The notes: generated by a model from the letters alone, not told the origin. Counted from the stretch's first letter, positions 26,510 through 36,315 are shown. The stretch: DNA of 64,000 nt from Pseudolysinimonas sp051954455 (GCF_051954455.1 NZ_JBQCHS010000018.1:1-64000), one strand, 5' to 3'. A program made the numbers and translations.

Positions 26510-28594
26510 GTGGCGACGAACGACTACTCCGCCAGACACCTCTCGGTGCTCGAAGGCCTGGAGGCCGTACGCAAACGCCCCGGCATGTACATCGGTTCGA
26601 CGGATGCCCGCGGCCTCATGCACTGCCTCTGGGAGATCATCGACAACTCGGTCGACGAGGCCCTCGCCGGATACGGTTCCGACATCGAGGTGATCCTCCA
26701 TCCAGACGAGAGCGTCGAAGTGCGCGACAAGGCACGCGGCATCCCGGTGGACATCGAGCCGAAGACAGGCCTCTCCGGCGTCGAGGTCGTGTTCACCAAG
26801 CTGCACGCCGGAGGCAAGTTCGGCTCCGGGTCCTACTCGTCGTCAGGCGGCCTGCACGGCGTCGGTGCGTCCGTGGTCAACGCGCTGTCCGAGCGCCTCG
26901 ACGTCGAGGTGGATCGCGACGGAAAGACCTGGGCCATGTCGTTCCACCGCGTCGAGCCTGGCGTGTTCGCCGATTCCGGCGACCCGAGCCCCAACTCGCC
27001 ATTCACACCGTTCGAGTCGCGCAGCGAGCTGCGTGTCGTCGGCAAGGTGGCGAAGGGCGTCGCGGGCACACGCATCCGCTACTGGGCCGACCGGCAGATC
27101 TTCGGCAAGAACGTCGAGTTCAGCGTCGACGACCTGGTGGGGAGAGCACGCCAGACGGCGTTCCTGGTCCCCGGCCTGACGATCGGCATCACGGATGCCC
27201 GCACCGAGGCACCCGAGCGCACGGACTTCACGTACGAGGGCGGCATCAGCGAGTTCGCGGACTACCTCGCGCCCGACACCGCGATCACCGACACCTGGCG
27301 TCTCGCCGGCTCGGGGACGTTCACCGAGACCGTCCCCGTGCTGAACGAGCACGGAGCGATGCTGCCGACGGAGGTGCAGCGCGAGTGCGAGGTCGACGTC
27401 GCCCTCCGCTGGGGCACCGGGTATGACACCGTGTTCCGCACGTTCGTCAACATCATCGCGACGCCGAAGGGCGGAAGCCACCAGGCCGGATTCGATCAGG
27501 GTCTGATGAAGTTCTTCCGGCAGCAGGTCGAGCAGAACGCGCGCCGTCTGAAGGTGACGGCGACGGAGAAACTGGAGAAGGACGACATCCTCGCCGGCCT
27601 CACCGGAGTGCTCACTGTGCGACTCCCGGAGCCGCAGTTCGAGGGCCAGACCAAGGAGGTGCTGGGCACGCCTGCGGTACGCGCCATCGTGGCGAAGGTG
27701 GTGAGCGACGGGCTCGCTGCCCGCTTCGCGTCGCCCAAGCGCGATGACAAAGCGCAGTCCGCCCAGCTGCTCGACAAGGTCGTCTCCGAGATGAAGTCGC
27801 GCATCTCCGCCAGGGCGCACAAGGAGACGCAGCGACGCAAGAACGCCCTCGAGACGTCCTCCCTGCCGGCCAAGCTCGTGGACTGCCGCTCGACCGACGT
27901 GGCGCACAGCGAACTGTTCATCGTCGAGGGCGACTCGGCGCTCGGAACGGCACGCCGGGCACGGGACAGCGAGCACCAGGCGCTGTTGCCGATCCGGGGC
28001 AAGATCCTGAACGTGCAGAAGGCCTCGATCTCCGACATGCTCTCCAACCAGGAGTGCGCGTCGATCATCCAGGTGATCGGAGCGGGATCCGGCCGCACCT
28101 TCGACCTCGACGCCGCACGCTACGGCAAGGTCATCATCATGAGCGACGCGGATGTCGACGGTGCGCACATCCGCACCCTGCTGCTCACCTTGTTCTTCCG
28201 CTACATGCGGCCGATGATCGAGGCCGGCCGGGTGTTCGCCGCAGTTCCGCCGCTGCACCGCGTCATCGTGATGAACCCGGGTTCGAAGCCGAACGAGACC
28301 GTCTACACGTACTCGGACCAGGAGCTGCACGCCGTGCTCGCCGGCCTCAAGAAGGCGGGAAAGCGCTGGCAGGAGCCGCCGCAGCGTTACAAGGGCCTCG
28401 GCGAGATGGATGCCGACCAGCTCGCGACCACCACGATGGACCGCACGCACCGTCTGCTGCGTCGGGTACGGCTGGATGACGCGGAGCGGGCGGCCGAGGT
28501 GTTCGAGATGCTGATGGGCAATGACGTGGCGCCCCGCAAGGAGTTCATCATCTCCAGCAGCGACCAGCTGAGCCGGGAACGCATCGACGCGTAA
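26510..28594 (+). CDS. parE: DNA topoisomerase IV subunit B (GyrB/ParE type)
   Basis: This 694-residue ATPase subunit has the GHKL features RKRPGMYIG, EIIDNSVDEAL and GGLHGVGASVVNALS, the transducer stretch ATPKGGSHQAGFDQGL, and the TOPRIM motifs LFIVEGDSAL and MSDADVDGAHIRTLLL. It decatenates and relaxes DNA together with the A subunit encoded convergently. Naming it ParE rather than GyrB rests on the sigA-neighbour location, which is usual for the second type II topoisomerase of actinobacteria. The GTG at 26510 (VATNDYSARHLSVLEG) has GGAG upstream. Confidence 0.9.
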   Translation: MATNDYSARHLSVLEGLEAVRKRPGMYIGSTDARGLMHCLWEIIDNSVDEALAGYGSDIEVILHPDESVEVRDKARGIPVDIEPKTGLSGVEVVFTKLHAGGKFGSGSYSSSGGLHGVGASVVNALSERLDVEVDRDGKTWAMSFHRVEPGVFADSGDPSPNSPFTPFESRSELRVVGKVAKGVAGTRIRYWADRQIFGKNVEFSVDDLVGRARQTAFLVPGLTIGITDARTEAPERTDFTYEGGISEFADYLAPDTAITDTWRLAGSGTFTETVPVLNEHGAMLPTEVQRECEVDVALRWGTGYDTVFRTFVNIIATPKGGSHQAGFDQGLMKFFRQQVEQNARRLKVTATEKLEKDDILAGLTGVLTVRLPEPQFEGQTKEVLGTPAVRAIVAKVVSDGLAARFASPKRDDKAQSAQLLDKVVSEMKSRISARAHKETQRRKNALETSSLPAKLVDCRSTDVAHSELFIVEGDSALGTARRARDSEHQALLPIRGKILNVQKASISDMLSNQECASIIQVIGAGSGRTFDLDAARYGKVIIMSDADVDGAHIRTLLLTLFFRYMRPMIEAGRVFAAVPPLHRVIVMNPGSKPNETVYTYSDQELHAVLAGLKKAGKRWQEPPQRYKGLGEMDADQLATTTMDRTHRLLRRVRLDDAERAAEVFEMLMGNDVAPRKEFIISSSDQLSRERIDA

Positions 28595-28603
28595 CGGCGC
28601 CGA

Positions 28604-31096
28604 TCAGCCTACGGAGGCGCCGACCGCGCCGATCACCGCGTCGAGCGGTGCGCCGGACGCATCCCGCTTCGCACCCGCCTCTGGCAGGGCTCGCGGAGTC
28701 CCGTCGCCCGATACCGCCAGCGCGGGAGCCTCGCCGACCCACGCCACCGCGAGCTGATCCTCGCCCTTGAGGAAGCGCTGGGCGCGCACGCCGCCTGTCG
28801 CCCTGCCTTTCGAAGGGAACTCCGCGAAGGGCGAGACCTTGCCGGTTCCCGGATTGGTGCCGGCCAGCGTGCTGGCGCTCGTCGCGATCGTGACGACGAC
28901 GGCGTCCTGTGCGGCCTGCTCAGGCACGACGTCGAACGAGATCGCGGTCGCGCCGCCGGCGAGCTTGATGCCGGCCATGCCGCCGGCGCCTCGCCCCTGC
29001 GGGCGAACGGAGGAGGCGGCGAACCGCAGCAGCTGGGCATCCGTGGTCACGAAGACGAGCTCGTCGGAGTCCGACGCCTCGCCCGCACCGACGACAGAGT
29101 CGCCCGGTTTGAGCGCGATCACCTCGAAGTCCGGCTTGTTGGCCCAGTCGCCGGGAATCAGACGCTTCACCACACCCTGTGCCGTGCCGAGCGTGAGTGG
29201 AACGGCGGAGTCCGCCGCGACCACGGCGAGGACGTGTTCGCCTCGGTCGGTCAGGCCGATGTAGTCGGATGCCCGCACGCCGGCCCCGAGCTGCACCGAG
29301 TTCGCCGGCACCCCGGGAAGGTCGACGGGGGAGAACCGCACGATGCGGCCACGGTTCGTGACGGCGCCGATCTCAGTACGGCTCGTCGTCGTGACGGACG
29401 ACAGCACGGCGTCGTGCTTGCTGCGCCTGGAAGGGGGAGTGATGCGCGGTGCCGTTCCCTCGGCATCCTGCGGAAGATCGACACGCACGAGCCGCCCAGT
29501 GGCGGAGAGGAAGACGCGGCACGGCACGTCGGCGACCTCGAGCACTGCCTGCGCCTTCGTCCCGGCGGTCGCCCTTGAGGGAGCGGCGGAGGTGAGCATG
29601 GTGCGCCGCGGCGTGCCGAACCGGTCGGCCACATCGCCCAGCTCTCTGGAGACGACCTCCTTGATTCGGTCGTCGGACGCCAGGATCTCCTCCAGCTCGG
29701 CGATCTCGGTCAGCAGCGTGTCGCGCTCGGTCTCGAGCTCGATGCGCGAGAACTTCGTCAGTCGGCGCAGGCGCAGCTCGAGGATGTACTCGGACTGCAC
29801 CTGGCTGAGGTCGAACACCTGCATGAGCCGGGTGCGAGCCTGGTCGCTGTCGTCGCTCGTGCGGATGACCTGGATGACCTCGTCGATGTCGAGGATCGCG
29901 ATGAGCAGGCCCTCCACGAGGTGCAGCCGCTCGCGCTTGCGAGCCAGCCGGTATCGGGAGCGACGGGTCACCACCTCGATGCGGTGGTCGAGGTAGACCC
30001 GCAGCAGTTCACGGAGCCCGAGCGTGCGCGGGTTGCCGTCGACCAGAGCGACGTTGTTGATCGAGAAGCCGTCTTCCAACGGTGTGTAGCGATAGAGCTG
30101 CTCAAGCACCGCCTGCGGACTGAATCCGGTCTTGATGTCGATCACGAGGCGAAGTCCTCGACTGCGGTCGCTCAGGTCGGTGACGTCGGAGATGCCGGCG
30201 AGCTTCTTCGCGTTCACGCCGTCCTTGATCTTCTCGATCACCTTCTCGGGACCGACGAGGTATGGCAGCTCGGTGACGACGAGTCCCGTCTTGCGTGCCG
30301 TGATGGGCTCGACCGAGACCTTCGCCCGGGTGCGGAACGTGCCCCGACCGGTGGCGTAGGCATCCTTCACCCCGTCCAGACCGACGATGATGCCGCCGCC
30401 CGGCAGGTCGGGCCCCGGCACGAACTCCATCAGCTCGTCCAGCGACGCGTCCGGGTTGTCCAGCAGGTGGCGCGCCGCGCCGACGACCTCCACCAGGTTG
30501 TGCGGCGCCATGTTGGTCGCCATGCCGACGGCGATGCCGCTGGCTCCGTTGACCAGCAGATTCGGGATGGCCGACGGCAGCACGTCGGGCTGCATGAGCT
30601 GGTTGTCGTAGTTCGGGACGAAGTCGACCTCGTCCTCGTCGATGCCCTCTGTCATCGTGAGCGCGGCTGGTGCGAGCCGCACCTCCGTGTACCTGGCGGC
30701 GGCCGGCCCGTCGTCGAGGGATCCGAAGTTCCCGTGGCCGTCGATCAGCGGCAGCCGCTGCGTGAAGTCCTGCGCCATGCGCACGAGGGCGTCGTAGATC
30801 GCAGCATCTCCGTGCGGGTGCAGCTTGCCCATCACCTCGCCGGTTACGCGGGCGGACTTCACGTGAGCGCGCTCGGGCCGAAGCCCCATCTCGCTCATCT
30901 GGTACAGGATGCGGCGCTGCACCGGCTTCAGACCGTCGCGGGCATCCGGGAGCGCCCTGGAGTAGATCACCGAGTACGCGTACTCCAGATACGAGCTCTG
31001 CATCTCGCTGGAGACGTCGATGTCTTCGATGCGCTCAGGGGTGGTGCTCTCCGCCGCGGCGGTTCGAGGTGATCTGCGGTTGTCTGCTGGGCTCAT
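28604..31096 (-). CDS. parC: DNA topoisomerase IV subunit A (GyrA/ParC type)
   Basis: This 830-residue breakage-reunion subunit has the catalytic Tyr at Y136 in AAARYTEVRL, the conserved YAYSVIYSRALPDARDG and KPVQRRILY segments, and KLHPHGDAAIYDALVRMAQ. The C-terminal third has GyrA-type beta-pinwheel repeats (for example QGVVKRLIPGDW). The ATG at 31096 (MSPADNRRSPR) is chosen because upstream frame sequence lacks family similarity. It is convergent with parE, with 9 nt between the stops, and divergent from the phosphodiesterase gene. Confidence 0.92.
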   Translation of the reverse strand: MSPADNRRSPRTAAAESTTPERIEDIDVSSEMQSSYLEYAYSVIYSRALPDARDGLKPVQRRILYQMSEMGLRPERAHVKSARVTGEVMGKLHPHGDAAIYDALVRMAQDFTQRLPLIDGHGNFGSLDDGPAAARYTEVRLAPAALTMTEGIDEDEVDFVPNYDNQLMQPDVLPSAIPNLLVNGASGIAVGMATNMAPHNLVEVVGAARHLLDNPDASLDELMEFVPGPDLPGGGIIVGLDGVKDAYATGRGTFRTRAKVSVEPITARKTGLVVTELPYLVGPEKVIEKIKDGVNAKKLAGISDVTDLSDRSRGLRLVIDIKTGFSPQAVLEQLYRYTPLEDGFSINNVALVDGNPRTLGLRELLRVYLDHRIEVVTRRSRYRLARKRERLHLVEGLLIAILDIDEVIQVIRTSDDSDQARTRLMQVFDLSQVQSEYILELRLRRLTKFSRIELETERDTLLTEIAELEEILASDDRIKEVVSRELGDVADRFGTPRRTMLTSAAPSRATAGTKAQAVLEVADVPCRVFLSATGRLVRVDLPQDAEGTAPRITPPSRRSKHDAVLSSVTTTSRTEIGAVTNRGRIVRFSPVDLPGVPANSVQLGAGVRASDYIGLTDRGEHVLAVVAADSAVPLTLGTAQGVVKRLIPGDWANKPDFEVIALKPGDSVVGAGEASDSDELVFVTTDAQLLRFAASSVRPQGRGAGGMAGIKLAGGATAISFDVVPEQAAQDAVVVTIATSASTLAGTNPGTGKVSPFAEFPSKGRATGGVRAQRFLKGEDQLAVAWVGEAPALAVSGDGTPRALPEAGAKRDASGAPLDAVIGAVGASVG

Positions 31097-31184
31097 TCGT
31101 GCAATCTCTGCGGGCGGAAACCGGGTACTCACACGCCTCCGGCGGGGAGGATCCCAGTCCGCGCGGGTCTGCCAGACTGGCCGG

Positions 31185-32330
31185 GTGGGCTCAATGCTAC
31201 CGGCCGGATTCCCGTCATCGACGAGCCTTGCCGACGTTCTGACCAGTTGCCTGTCCAGCATCTCGGGAGCGCGTCCGAGCATCCCGATTCCGCAGGTCGC
31301 CAGGGCCGTCGTCGTGCTCGTCGATGGGCTGGGAGCCCAGTCCCTGCGGGCTCGTTCGGGGCACGCCCGCTTCCTCGGTCCGCGGCTGAACCGGGCATCG
31401 ACGCTCGACAGCGGCTCGCCGACGACGACAGCGGCGGCGATCGCCACGCTGTGCACGGGACGGATGCCCGGCGAGCACGGCATCGTCGGCTACCGCGGGT
31501 ACGACCCAGCGACCGGTCGTGCGTTCAACCACCTCAGCGGATGGAACCGGACTCCCGCGCCCGAGAGCTGGCAGCGCTGCGAGACCGTGTTCGAAGCGTC
31601 GGCACGCCAAGGCATCCCCTCATACGCCGTCGGGCCCGAGCGCTACCGCTCCTCCTCGTACACCGCCGCCGTGCTCCGCGGTGCCGAGTACGTCGCCGCC
31701 GACAGCATGGAACGCCGCGTGGAGGTCGTGCGCGATCTCTTCGATCGCGGCGGCAAGCGCTTGGTGTACCTCTATGTTCCCGAACTGGACGTGGCTGCCC
31801 ACGCCAGCGGCTGGGAGTCGGATGCCTGGCTCGTCGCCCTGGAGGAACTCGACTCGGCGATGGCGCGGCTCGCCCGGTCGCTGCGCGCCGGCGAGGGCGC
31901 GTTCGTCACGGCCGACCACGGAATCCTCGACGTGCCCCAGACATCGCACGTGCTCTACGACGCCGTTCCCCGCCTGACCGACGGAGTCCTACGGGTGGGC
32001 GGCGACCCGAGGCTGCTGCAGCTCTACCTCGGCCCGGATGCGCCGGAGTCCGAGGAGCAGGCGCTGGCCGCCGCCTGGCGGGAAGCGGAGGAGCATCGGG
32101 CCTGGATCGCCACCCGGTCGGAGGCGATCGACGCGGGATGGTTCGGCCCGATCGTTGACGCCGATGTCGCACCGCGCATCGGCAACGTTCTGGTCGCCGC
32201 ACGGGGACGCATCGCCTACTACGACTCGACGCCGGAGGGCGCGAAAGGCCGCCGCATGGTGGGCCAGCACGGATCGTTCGCCCCGGAGGAGCGGAAGGTC
32301 CCCTTGATCCGGCTCGGCGCCTTCGAGTAG
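31185..32330 (+). CDS. Alkaline phosphatase superfamily phosphodiesterase
   Basis: This 381-residue protein belongs to the type I phosphodiesterase/nucleotide pyrophosphatase family. Metal and nucleophile motifs are in order: VVLVDGLG, the nucleophile Thr in SPTTTAAAIATLCTG, GEHGIVGY, PELDVAAHASG, VTADHGILDVP and GQHGSF. There is no signal peptide, so it should be cytosolic. The substrate is unknown. A CAGACT hexamer 6 nt before GTG 31185 resembles the leaderless promoters seen elsewhere here. ATG 31194 is the alternative. Its stop is 4 nt from the convergent sepH stop. Confidence 0.86.
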   Translation: MGSMLPAGFPSSTSLADVLTSCLSSISGARPSIPIPQVARAVVVLVDGLGAQSLRARSGHARFLGPRLNRASTLDSGSPTTTAAAIATLCTGRMPGEHGIVGYRGYDPATGRAFNHLSGWNRTPAPESWQRCETVFEASARQGIPSYAVGPERYRSSSYTAAVLRGAEYVAADSMERRVEVVRDLFDRGGKRLVYLYVPELDVAAHASGWESDAWLVALEELDSAMARLARSLRAGEGAFVTADHGILDVPQTSHVLYDAVPRLTDGVLRVGGDPRLLQLYLGPDAPESEEQALAAAWREAEEHRAWIATRSEAIDAGWFGPIVDADVAPRIGNVLVAARGRIAYYDSTPEGAKGRRMVGQHGSFAPEERKVPLIRLGAFE

Positions 32331-32334
32331 GCGT

Positions 32335-33402
32335 CTACGCCAGGTCGTCGTCGGTGCGCGCGCCGAAGACGATCTCGTCCCAGCTGGGCATCGACTTGCG
32401 TCCCCGCTTCGCGCCGCGCACCGGACCGGTTCCGGATCGATCGGATGCCTGCGGCAGGGGCGCGACCGGCGGCTCGGCGAGAGCGGGGACATCCGTCGAG
32501 TCGAACGTGTCCAGCGGGATGTCCACCGCCTGCGGCTGAGAGTCGCGCAGCCCGGCCGCTTCGCGCTCCCCGCGACGCTTGCGCAGTGCCTCGAGCAGGT
32601 CAGCCGTCTGGTGGACGTCTCTCGGCTCCTCGTCGTCCGCGCGCTTGATCGCCTGGATGGTGATGGCGTTGTTCACGTTCTGCGGCGTTCGAGTGGCGGA
32701 CTGTTCTCTGCCCCCGGACTGCTCAGGCCGTGCTCCGGCAGCCGGCGCATCGTCGAAGGTGAAGGCGCCGCTGTCGAAACGGGACTCGTCCGGCACCGGC
32801 AGCACCGGCGAGACGGCCCGCAACCGAGGAATGAGGCCCGTCTGCAGCTCTCCCTGTTGCGAGAGGGTGTGCGCGTCGGCATTCGACGGAGCCAGGGCCA
32901 TCTTGCGCGGCTCGAAGGTCCAGCGCGCATCGTGGTCGACGTCGTCGGCCACGAACGTGAGCTTGACGATCCAGCCGCCCTCCGGTTCCTTCCAGCTCGT
33001 CCAGCGCTCACCCGTCGCCCCGACCGAGGCGAGACGATCGCGGATGACGGCGCCGAACGTGTCGCCCTCGCTGAGCGGGTCGATGTCGGCGCCGGTGCGC
33101 ACCGGGACGGCCAGGGCGGACGTCACGATGTGCTCCCGCTCTGCCACGATCGGGCCCTCGAAGCGCTCCACGTAGCCGATGGCCGCCCCGGTCAGCGACG
33201 CGACCTCTTCCGCCGACAGTCCGGAGCGGATGTGCGCCTGGATCTCCCGCGGCGAGACCTTGGGACCCGTCACGGGGTCGGGCTTGATCTGACGCAGCCG
33301 CGACTGCAGCATCTCGTCGATGGCGATGCGGAATCGCTCACCGCTGTCGTTCGCGGCGAGCAGAGCGCCGTTCTCGATCCCGATGACCTTCAAATCCTGC
33401 AT
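32335..33402 (-). CDS. sepH: Septation protein SepH (DUF3071)
   Basis: This 355-residue protein begins MQDLKVIGIENGALLA and carries the DUF3071 HTH-like region REIQAHIRSGLSAEEVASLTG followed by YVERFEGP. The C-terminal two-fifths is disordered, Pro/Ala/Asp-rich, and ends with the conserved KSMPSWDEIVFG. SepH stimulates FtsZ assembly during cell division in Streptomyces and mycobacteria; the same role is inferred here. GAAAGAGG precedes the ATG. It is divergent from the DUF4193 gene with a 213-bp intergenic region. Confidence 0.93.
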   Translation of the reverse strand: MQDLKVIGIENGALLAANDSGERFRIAIDEMLQSRLRQIKPDPVTGPKVSPREIQAHIRSGLSAEEVASLTGAAIGYVERFEGPIVAEREHIVTSALAVPVRTGADIDPLSEGDTFGAVIRDRLASVGATGERWTSWKEPEGGWIVKLTFVADDVDHDARWTFEPRKMALAPSNADAHTLSQQGELQTGLIPRLRAVSPVLPVPDESRFDSGAFTFDDAPAAGARPEQSGGREQSATRTPQNVNNAITIQAIKRADDEEPRDVHQTADLLEALRKRRGEREAAGLRDSQPQAVDIPLDTFDSTDVPALAEPPVAPLPQASDRSGTGPVRGAKRGRKSMPSWDEIVFGARTDDDLA

Positions 33403-33615
33403 GCGAAACGCCTCTTTCGACCTCGTTGCGTTCGAGGCAACCCTGCCATGGAATGGCGGCATTTCCGGGGAATAACCGGGGCGCGCCGCGAGTTGATCGG
33501 AGCGCACAACCGAAGGCCGAAAGAATCGGCAATGGCCCGTTTGCTATTCCAGGGCGCCTGATGCAAACTATGCCCGCCGATTTCTTCGGATCGCATGAAC
33601 AAGAAGTGGATGGGA

Positions 33616-33909
33616 ATGGCAACCGATTACGACGCGCCGCGGAAGACCGACGACGACTCCGAGTCGATCGAGGCCCTCAAAGAGCGGGTTCCCGACAAGA
33701 TGTCCGGGGTGGTCGACGTCGACGATGCCGACAATCCAGGCGGTTTCGAGCTTCCCGGAGCAGACCTCTCCGACATCGATCTCGACGTCGTCGTCCTGCC
33801 CCCGCAGGCCGACGAGTTCACCTGCGTGAGCTGCTTCCTGGTGAAGCACCGCTCGCAGATCGATCACGAGACGAAGCTGGGGCCGATCTGCGTGGAGTGC
33901 GCGGCCTGA
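33616..33909 (+). CDS. DUF4193 zinc-ribbon-like protein
   Basis: This 97-residue acidic protein begins MATDYDAPRKTDDDSESIEA and ends with two Cys pairs, CVSC and CVEC, in FTCVSCFLVKHRSQ...GPICVECA, which form a likely zinc site. DUF4193 is widespread and usually single-copy in actinobacteria, and its function is not settled. The third in-frame ATG is chosen because it matches the conserved family start. ATG 33595 would add seven residues. The next gene, DUF3093, is convergent with 7 nt between the stops. Confidence 0.85.
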   Translation: MATDYDAPRKTDDDSESIEALKERVPDKMSGVVDVDDADNPGGFELPGADLSDIDLDVVVLPPQADEFTCVSCFLVKHRSQIDHETKLGPICVECAA

Positions 33910-33916
33910 GACTTCA

Positions 33917-34384
33917 TCAAGAATGAGGAGCCGGCGGCAGATTGTCGCCGGCTCTGTCGTTGAGCGCCCGTGCGAGCTCGTTCGGGCGCCTGGTGGAGAG
34001 CAGCCAATAGGGCGCGGGGTCGTCCTCGTCGAGGATCGGGACGCGTACCACTCCGCTCACCCAGCCGCGGATGAGCAACCAGGCACGGGCGTCCAGCAGC
34101 CGCCCGCGCTGCATGGTCGCCTCGGTGCCCTCGAACGTCTCCGCCGCGCCGAGGTAGCGGCGCTCGATGTGCGCGCGCCCCGCCTTCAGCTCCCCGGTCG
34201 TCACCTCGATGGTCGGCGATCCGGCGATCAGGCCGGCCACGCATCCCGCGTAGAGCAGCACGGCGCAGACGATTCCGACGGTCATGTTGATCGGCGCGAA
34301 CACGATGATGCTGGCGGGGATCACGAGCGCCGTCGCGACGAAAAGCCAGGGGGCGGCCCAGAGCCGCTCTCGGTACACGGTCAT
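33917..34384 (-). CDS. DUF3093 membrane protein
   Basis: This 155-residue protein begins MTVYRERLWAAPWLF and has two transmembrane helices near residues 12-30 and 36-58. A conserved cytosolic part follows, with RRYLGAAETFEG, DARAWLLIRGWVSGVVRV and DPAPYWLLSTRRPNELARAL. It matches DUF3093, an actinobacterial family of unknown function located beside dut. It is divergent from dut, with 38 nt between the start codons. Confidence 0.86.
   Translation of the reverse strand: MTVYRERLWAAPWLFVATALVIPASIIVFAPINMTVGIVCAVLLYAGCVAGLIAGSPTIEVTTGELKAGRAHIERRYLGAAETFEGTEATMQRGRLLDARAWLLIRGWVSGVVRVPILDEDDPAPYWLLSTRRPNELARALNDRAGDNLPPAPHS
33928..33954. terminator. Hairpin in the 3' end of the DUF3093 gene
   Basis: A perfect 9-bp stem GAGCCGGCG / CGCCGGCTC with a 9-nt loop lies just past the DUF4193 stop and inside the last codons of the convergent DUF3093 gene. 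It probably terminates DUF4193 transcription. Confidence 0.65.
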
Positions 34385-34410
34385 ACGTCTATTCGACCAG
34401 AGTTCTGCAC

Positions 34411-34416
34411 TACCCT
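34411..34416 (+). promoter_or_regulatory. -10 element for leaderless dut
   Basis: TACCCT is followed by 6 nt and then the GTG start of dut at 34423. Confidence 0.6.
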
Positions 34417-34422
34417 CGACAC

Positions 34423-34881
34423 GTGATCGAATCCGTCGACGTGCTGACAACGGCGCTGGAGCCCCCAAGGTACGCGCACCACGACGACGCAGGAGCCGAT
34501 CTGTGCTCCACGGATGCCATCACGCTGAACCCCGGAGAACGGGCGACGGTGGGCACCGGGGTCGCGATCGCGCTACCGGACGGCTACGCCGCTTTCGTGG
34601 TTCCCCGCAGCGGTCTCGCCGCACGGCACGGCATCACGATCGTGAACGCACCCGGGACGGTGGATGCCGGCTACCGCGGCGAGATCCGCGTCACGCTGCT
34701 CAATACGGATGCCGACGCGGCCTACACGATCGCTCCCGGCGATCGCATCGCCCAGCTCGTGGTGATGCCGGTGACTCGTGCGACGTTCATCAGCGTTGAC
34801 GAGCTGCCGGAGAGCGTGCGCGGGGCGAACGGATTCGGCTCCACCGGATACACCGCACTTCAGTCAGGAGAGAACGCGTGA
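34423..34881 (+). CDS. dut: dUTP diphosphatase
   Basis: This 152-residue trimeric dUTPase keeps uracil out of DNA and supplies dUMP. Its conserved motifs are DDAGADLCS (motif I), PRSGLAARHGITIVNAPGTV (II-III) with GYRGEIRV, GDRIAQLVV (IV) and RGANGFGSTGY (V, over the active site). The GTG start is supported by the -10 hexamer 6 nt upstream. The DUF3710 gene overlaps the stop by 4 nt, which starts a three-gene translationally coupled operon. Confidence 0.96.
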   Translation: MIESVDVLTTALEPPRYAHHDDAGADLCSTDAITLNPGERATVGTGVAIALPDGYAAFVVPRSGLAARHGITIVNAPGTVDAGYRGEIRVTLLNTDADAAYTIAPGDRIAQLVVMPVTRATFISVDELPESVRGANGFGSTGYTALQSGENA

Positions 34882-35480
34882 GCGACACAGGCGACATCGC
34901 CCCAGAAGAGTGGGAGAAGTCGGCGCCCGAAGACCGCGAGATCGAGGGTCCGTTCGACGACAGCGAGGCCAACCCGGTTCGCCCGTACATCGACCTCGGC
35001 GGTGTCAAGGTTCTGCCGCGCGAGGGCCTGCAGCTGCGGCTGGAGGTCGAGGAGGAGACCGGAAGAGTGGTGGCCGTCGGCCTCGACTTCGCCGGTTCGA
35101 CGCTGCAGGTGCAGCCGTTCGCCGCACCCAGGTCCAGCGGGCTGTGGCACGAGATCCGGGCGCAGATCGCCGACCAGATCCAGCACCAGGGCGGGCGCAC
35201 CAGCGAGCGCGACGGCGTGTTCGGACCGGAGCTCGTGGCAGAGATCCCGGTCGCCCAGCCCGGCGTTCCGGGGGAGACGCGCATCGCGCGGTTCATCGGT
35301 GTCGACGGGCCGAGATGGTTCCTCCGTGGCGTGATCGCCGGCGATGCAGCGATCGACCCGACCGCAGCCGCCGACATCGAAGACCTGTTCCGCAGCGTGG
35401 TCGTCGTGCGCGGAAATCAGCCGATGCCGCCGCGCGATCTGATCCCCCTGCGGATGCCGGCAACGCCGACCGACGCGTGA
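34878..35480 (+). CDS. DUF3710 protein
   Basis: This is a 200-residue acidic protein with a variable first 35 residues and then the conserved PYIDLGGVKVLPREGLQLRLEV, VQPFAAPRSSGLWHEIR and RIARFIGVDGPRWFLRGVI segments. It is a DUF3710 member, found downstream of dut in actinobacteria. There are no membrane segments and no known function. It is coupled by GTGA overlaps to dut upstream and to DUF3159 downstream. Confidence 0.88.
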   Translation: MSDTGDIAPEEWEKSAPEDREIEGPFDDSEANPVRPYIDLGGVKVLPREGLQLRLEVEEETGRVVAVGLDFAGSTLQVQPFAAPRSSGLWHEIRAQIADQIQHQGGRTSERDGVFGPELVAEIPVAQPGVPGETRIARFIGVDGPRWFLRGVIAGDAAIDPTAAADIEDLFRSVVVVRGNQPMPPRDLIPLRMPATPTDA

Positions 35481-36250
35481 TCGTGGCCGAACGCGACGAG
35501 TCCGACGCCGAACGGGGCGAAGAGACCGCTGCTGCCGGTCTCGGCAAGGCGATCGCCCAGGCGGCGAGCGGCGGGGGGATCGGTGCCATCGCCGGAGGGG
35601 ACGCTCCGACCGGGCGCGCCCTATTCGATGCGATGGGCGGAGCGCGAGGGCTGTGCGAGACCATCCTTCCCGGGCTCCTGTTCCTGGTGCCGTTCACGGT
35701 GCTCACGAGCGTCCACGAGCCGTGGGCCCAGCAGCTGGCCATGCCCGTCTCCCTCGGCGCATCCGTGCTCGTCGCCGTCGTCTTCACCCTGATCCGCATC
35801 TTCACGAAGACCCAGGTGACGCAGGCGGTCGCCGGGCTGATCGGGGTGGCCGCGTCCGCCATCCTCGCGCTGATCACGGGCAACGCCGCGAACAACTTCC
35901 TGCTCGGCTTCTTCATCGACGCCGGATACGGGGCGGCGATGCTCGTCTCCATGCTCGTGGGATGGCCGCTGCTCGGGCTCGTCATCGGCTACCTCATGGG
36001 CGACGGCGTCGCCTGGCGGGCGAGCGCGAGCAAGCGCCGCGTCATGCAGGTTCTCACCGCGTGCTGGCTCGCCCTCTTCGCCGCACGCCTCGCCGTGCAG
36101 CTGCCGCTCTACTTCGCCGGTCTGACGGTCGCCCTCGGGTTCACCAAGCTGCTCATGGGCGTTCCGCTGTACGCGACGCTGGTGCTCGTGTCCTGGCTCG
36201 TTGCACGTGCCGTCTACCCGCCGAAGTCGGCGCAGGAATCCGACGAGTGA
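35477..36250 (+). CDS. DUF3159 membrane protein
   Basis: This 257-residue protein has a hydrophilic N-terminus, the conserved FDAMGGARGLCETILPGLLF, and about five or six transmembrane helices. TLIRIFTKTQVTQAVAGLIGV and NNFLLGFFIDAGYG lie between helices. It matches DUF3159. The GTG at 35477 overlaps the previous stop. GTG 35483 is a minor alternative. Function is unknown. The tight dut-DUF3710-DUF3159 layout is conserved in actinobacteria. Confidence 0.87.
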   Translation: MIVAERDESDAERGEETAAAGLGKAIAQAASGGGIGAIAGGDAPTGRALFDAMGGARGLCETILPGLLFLVPFTVLTSVHEPWAQQLAMPVSLGASVLVAVVFTLIRIFTKTQVTQAVAGLIGVAASAILALITGNAANNFLLGFFIDAGYGAAMLVSMLVGWPLLGLVIGYLMGDGVAWRASASKRRVMQVLTACWLALFAARLAVQLPLYFAGLTVALGFTKLLMGVPLYATLVLVSWLVARAVYPPKSAQESDE

Positions 36251-36315
36251 GCCATCAGGCGCGAGCCGTTCGGGGCCCGATGGGCCCCGCATCCGCGTTC
36301 GAGCGGGTGTTAGAG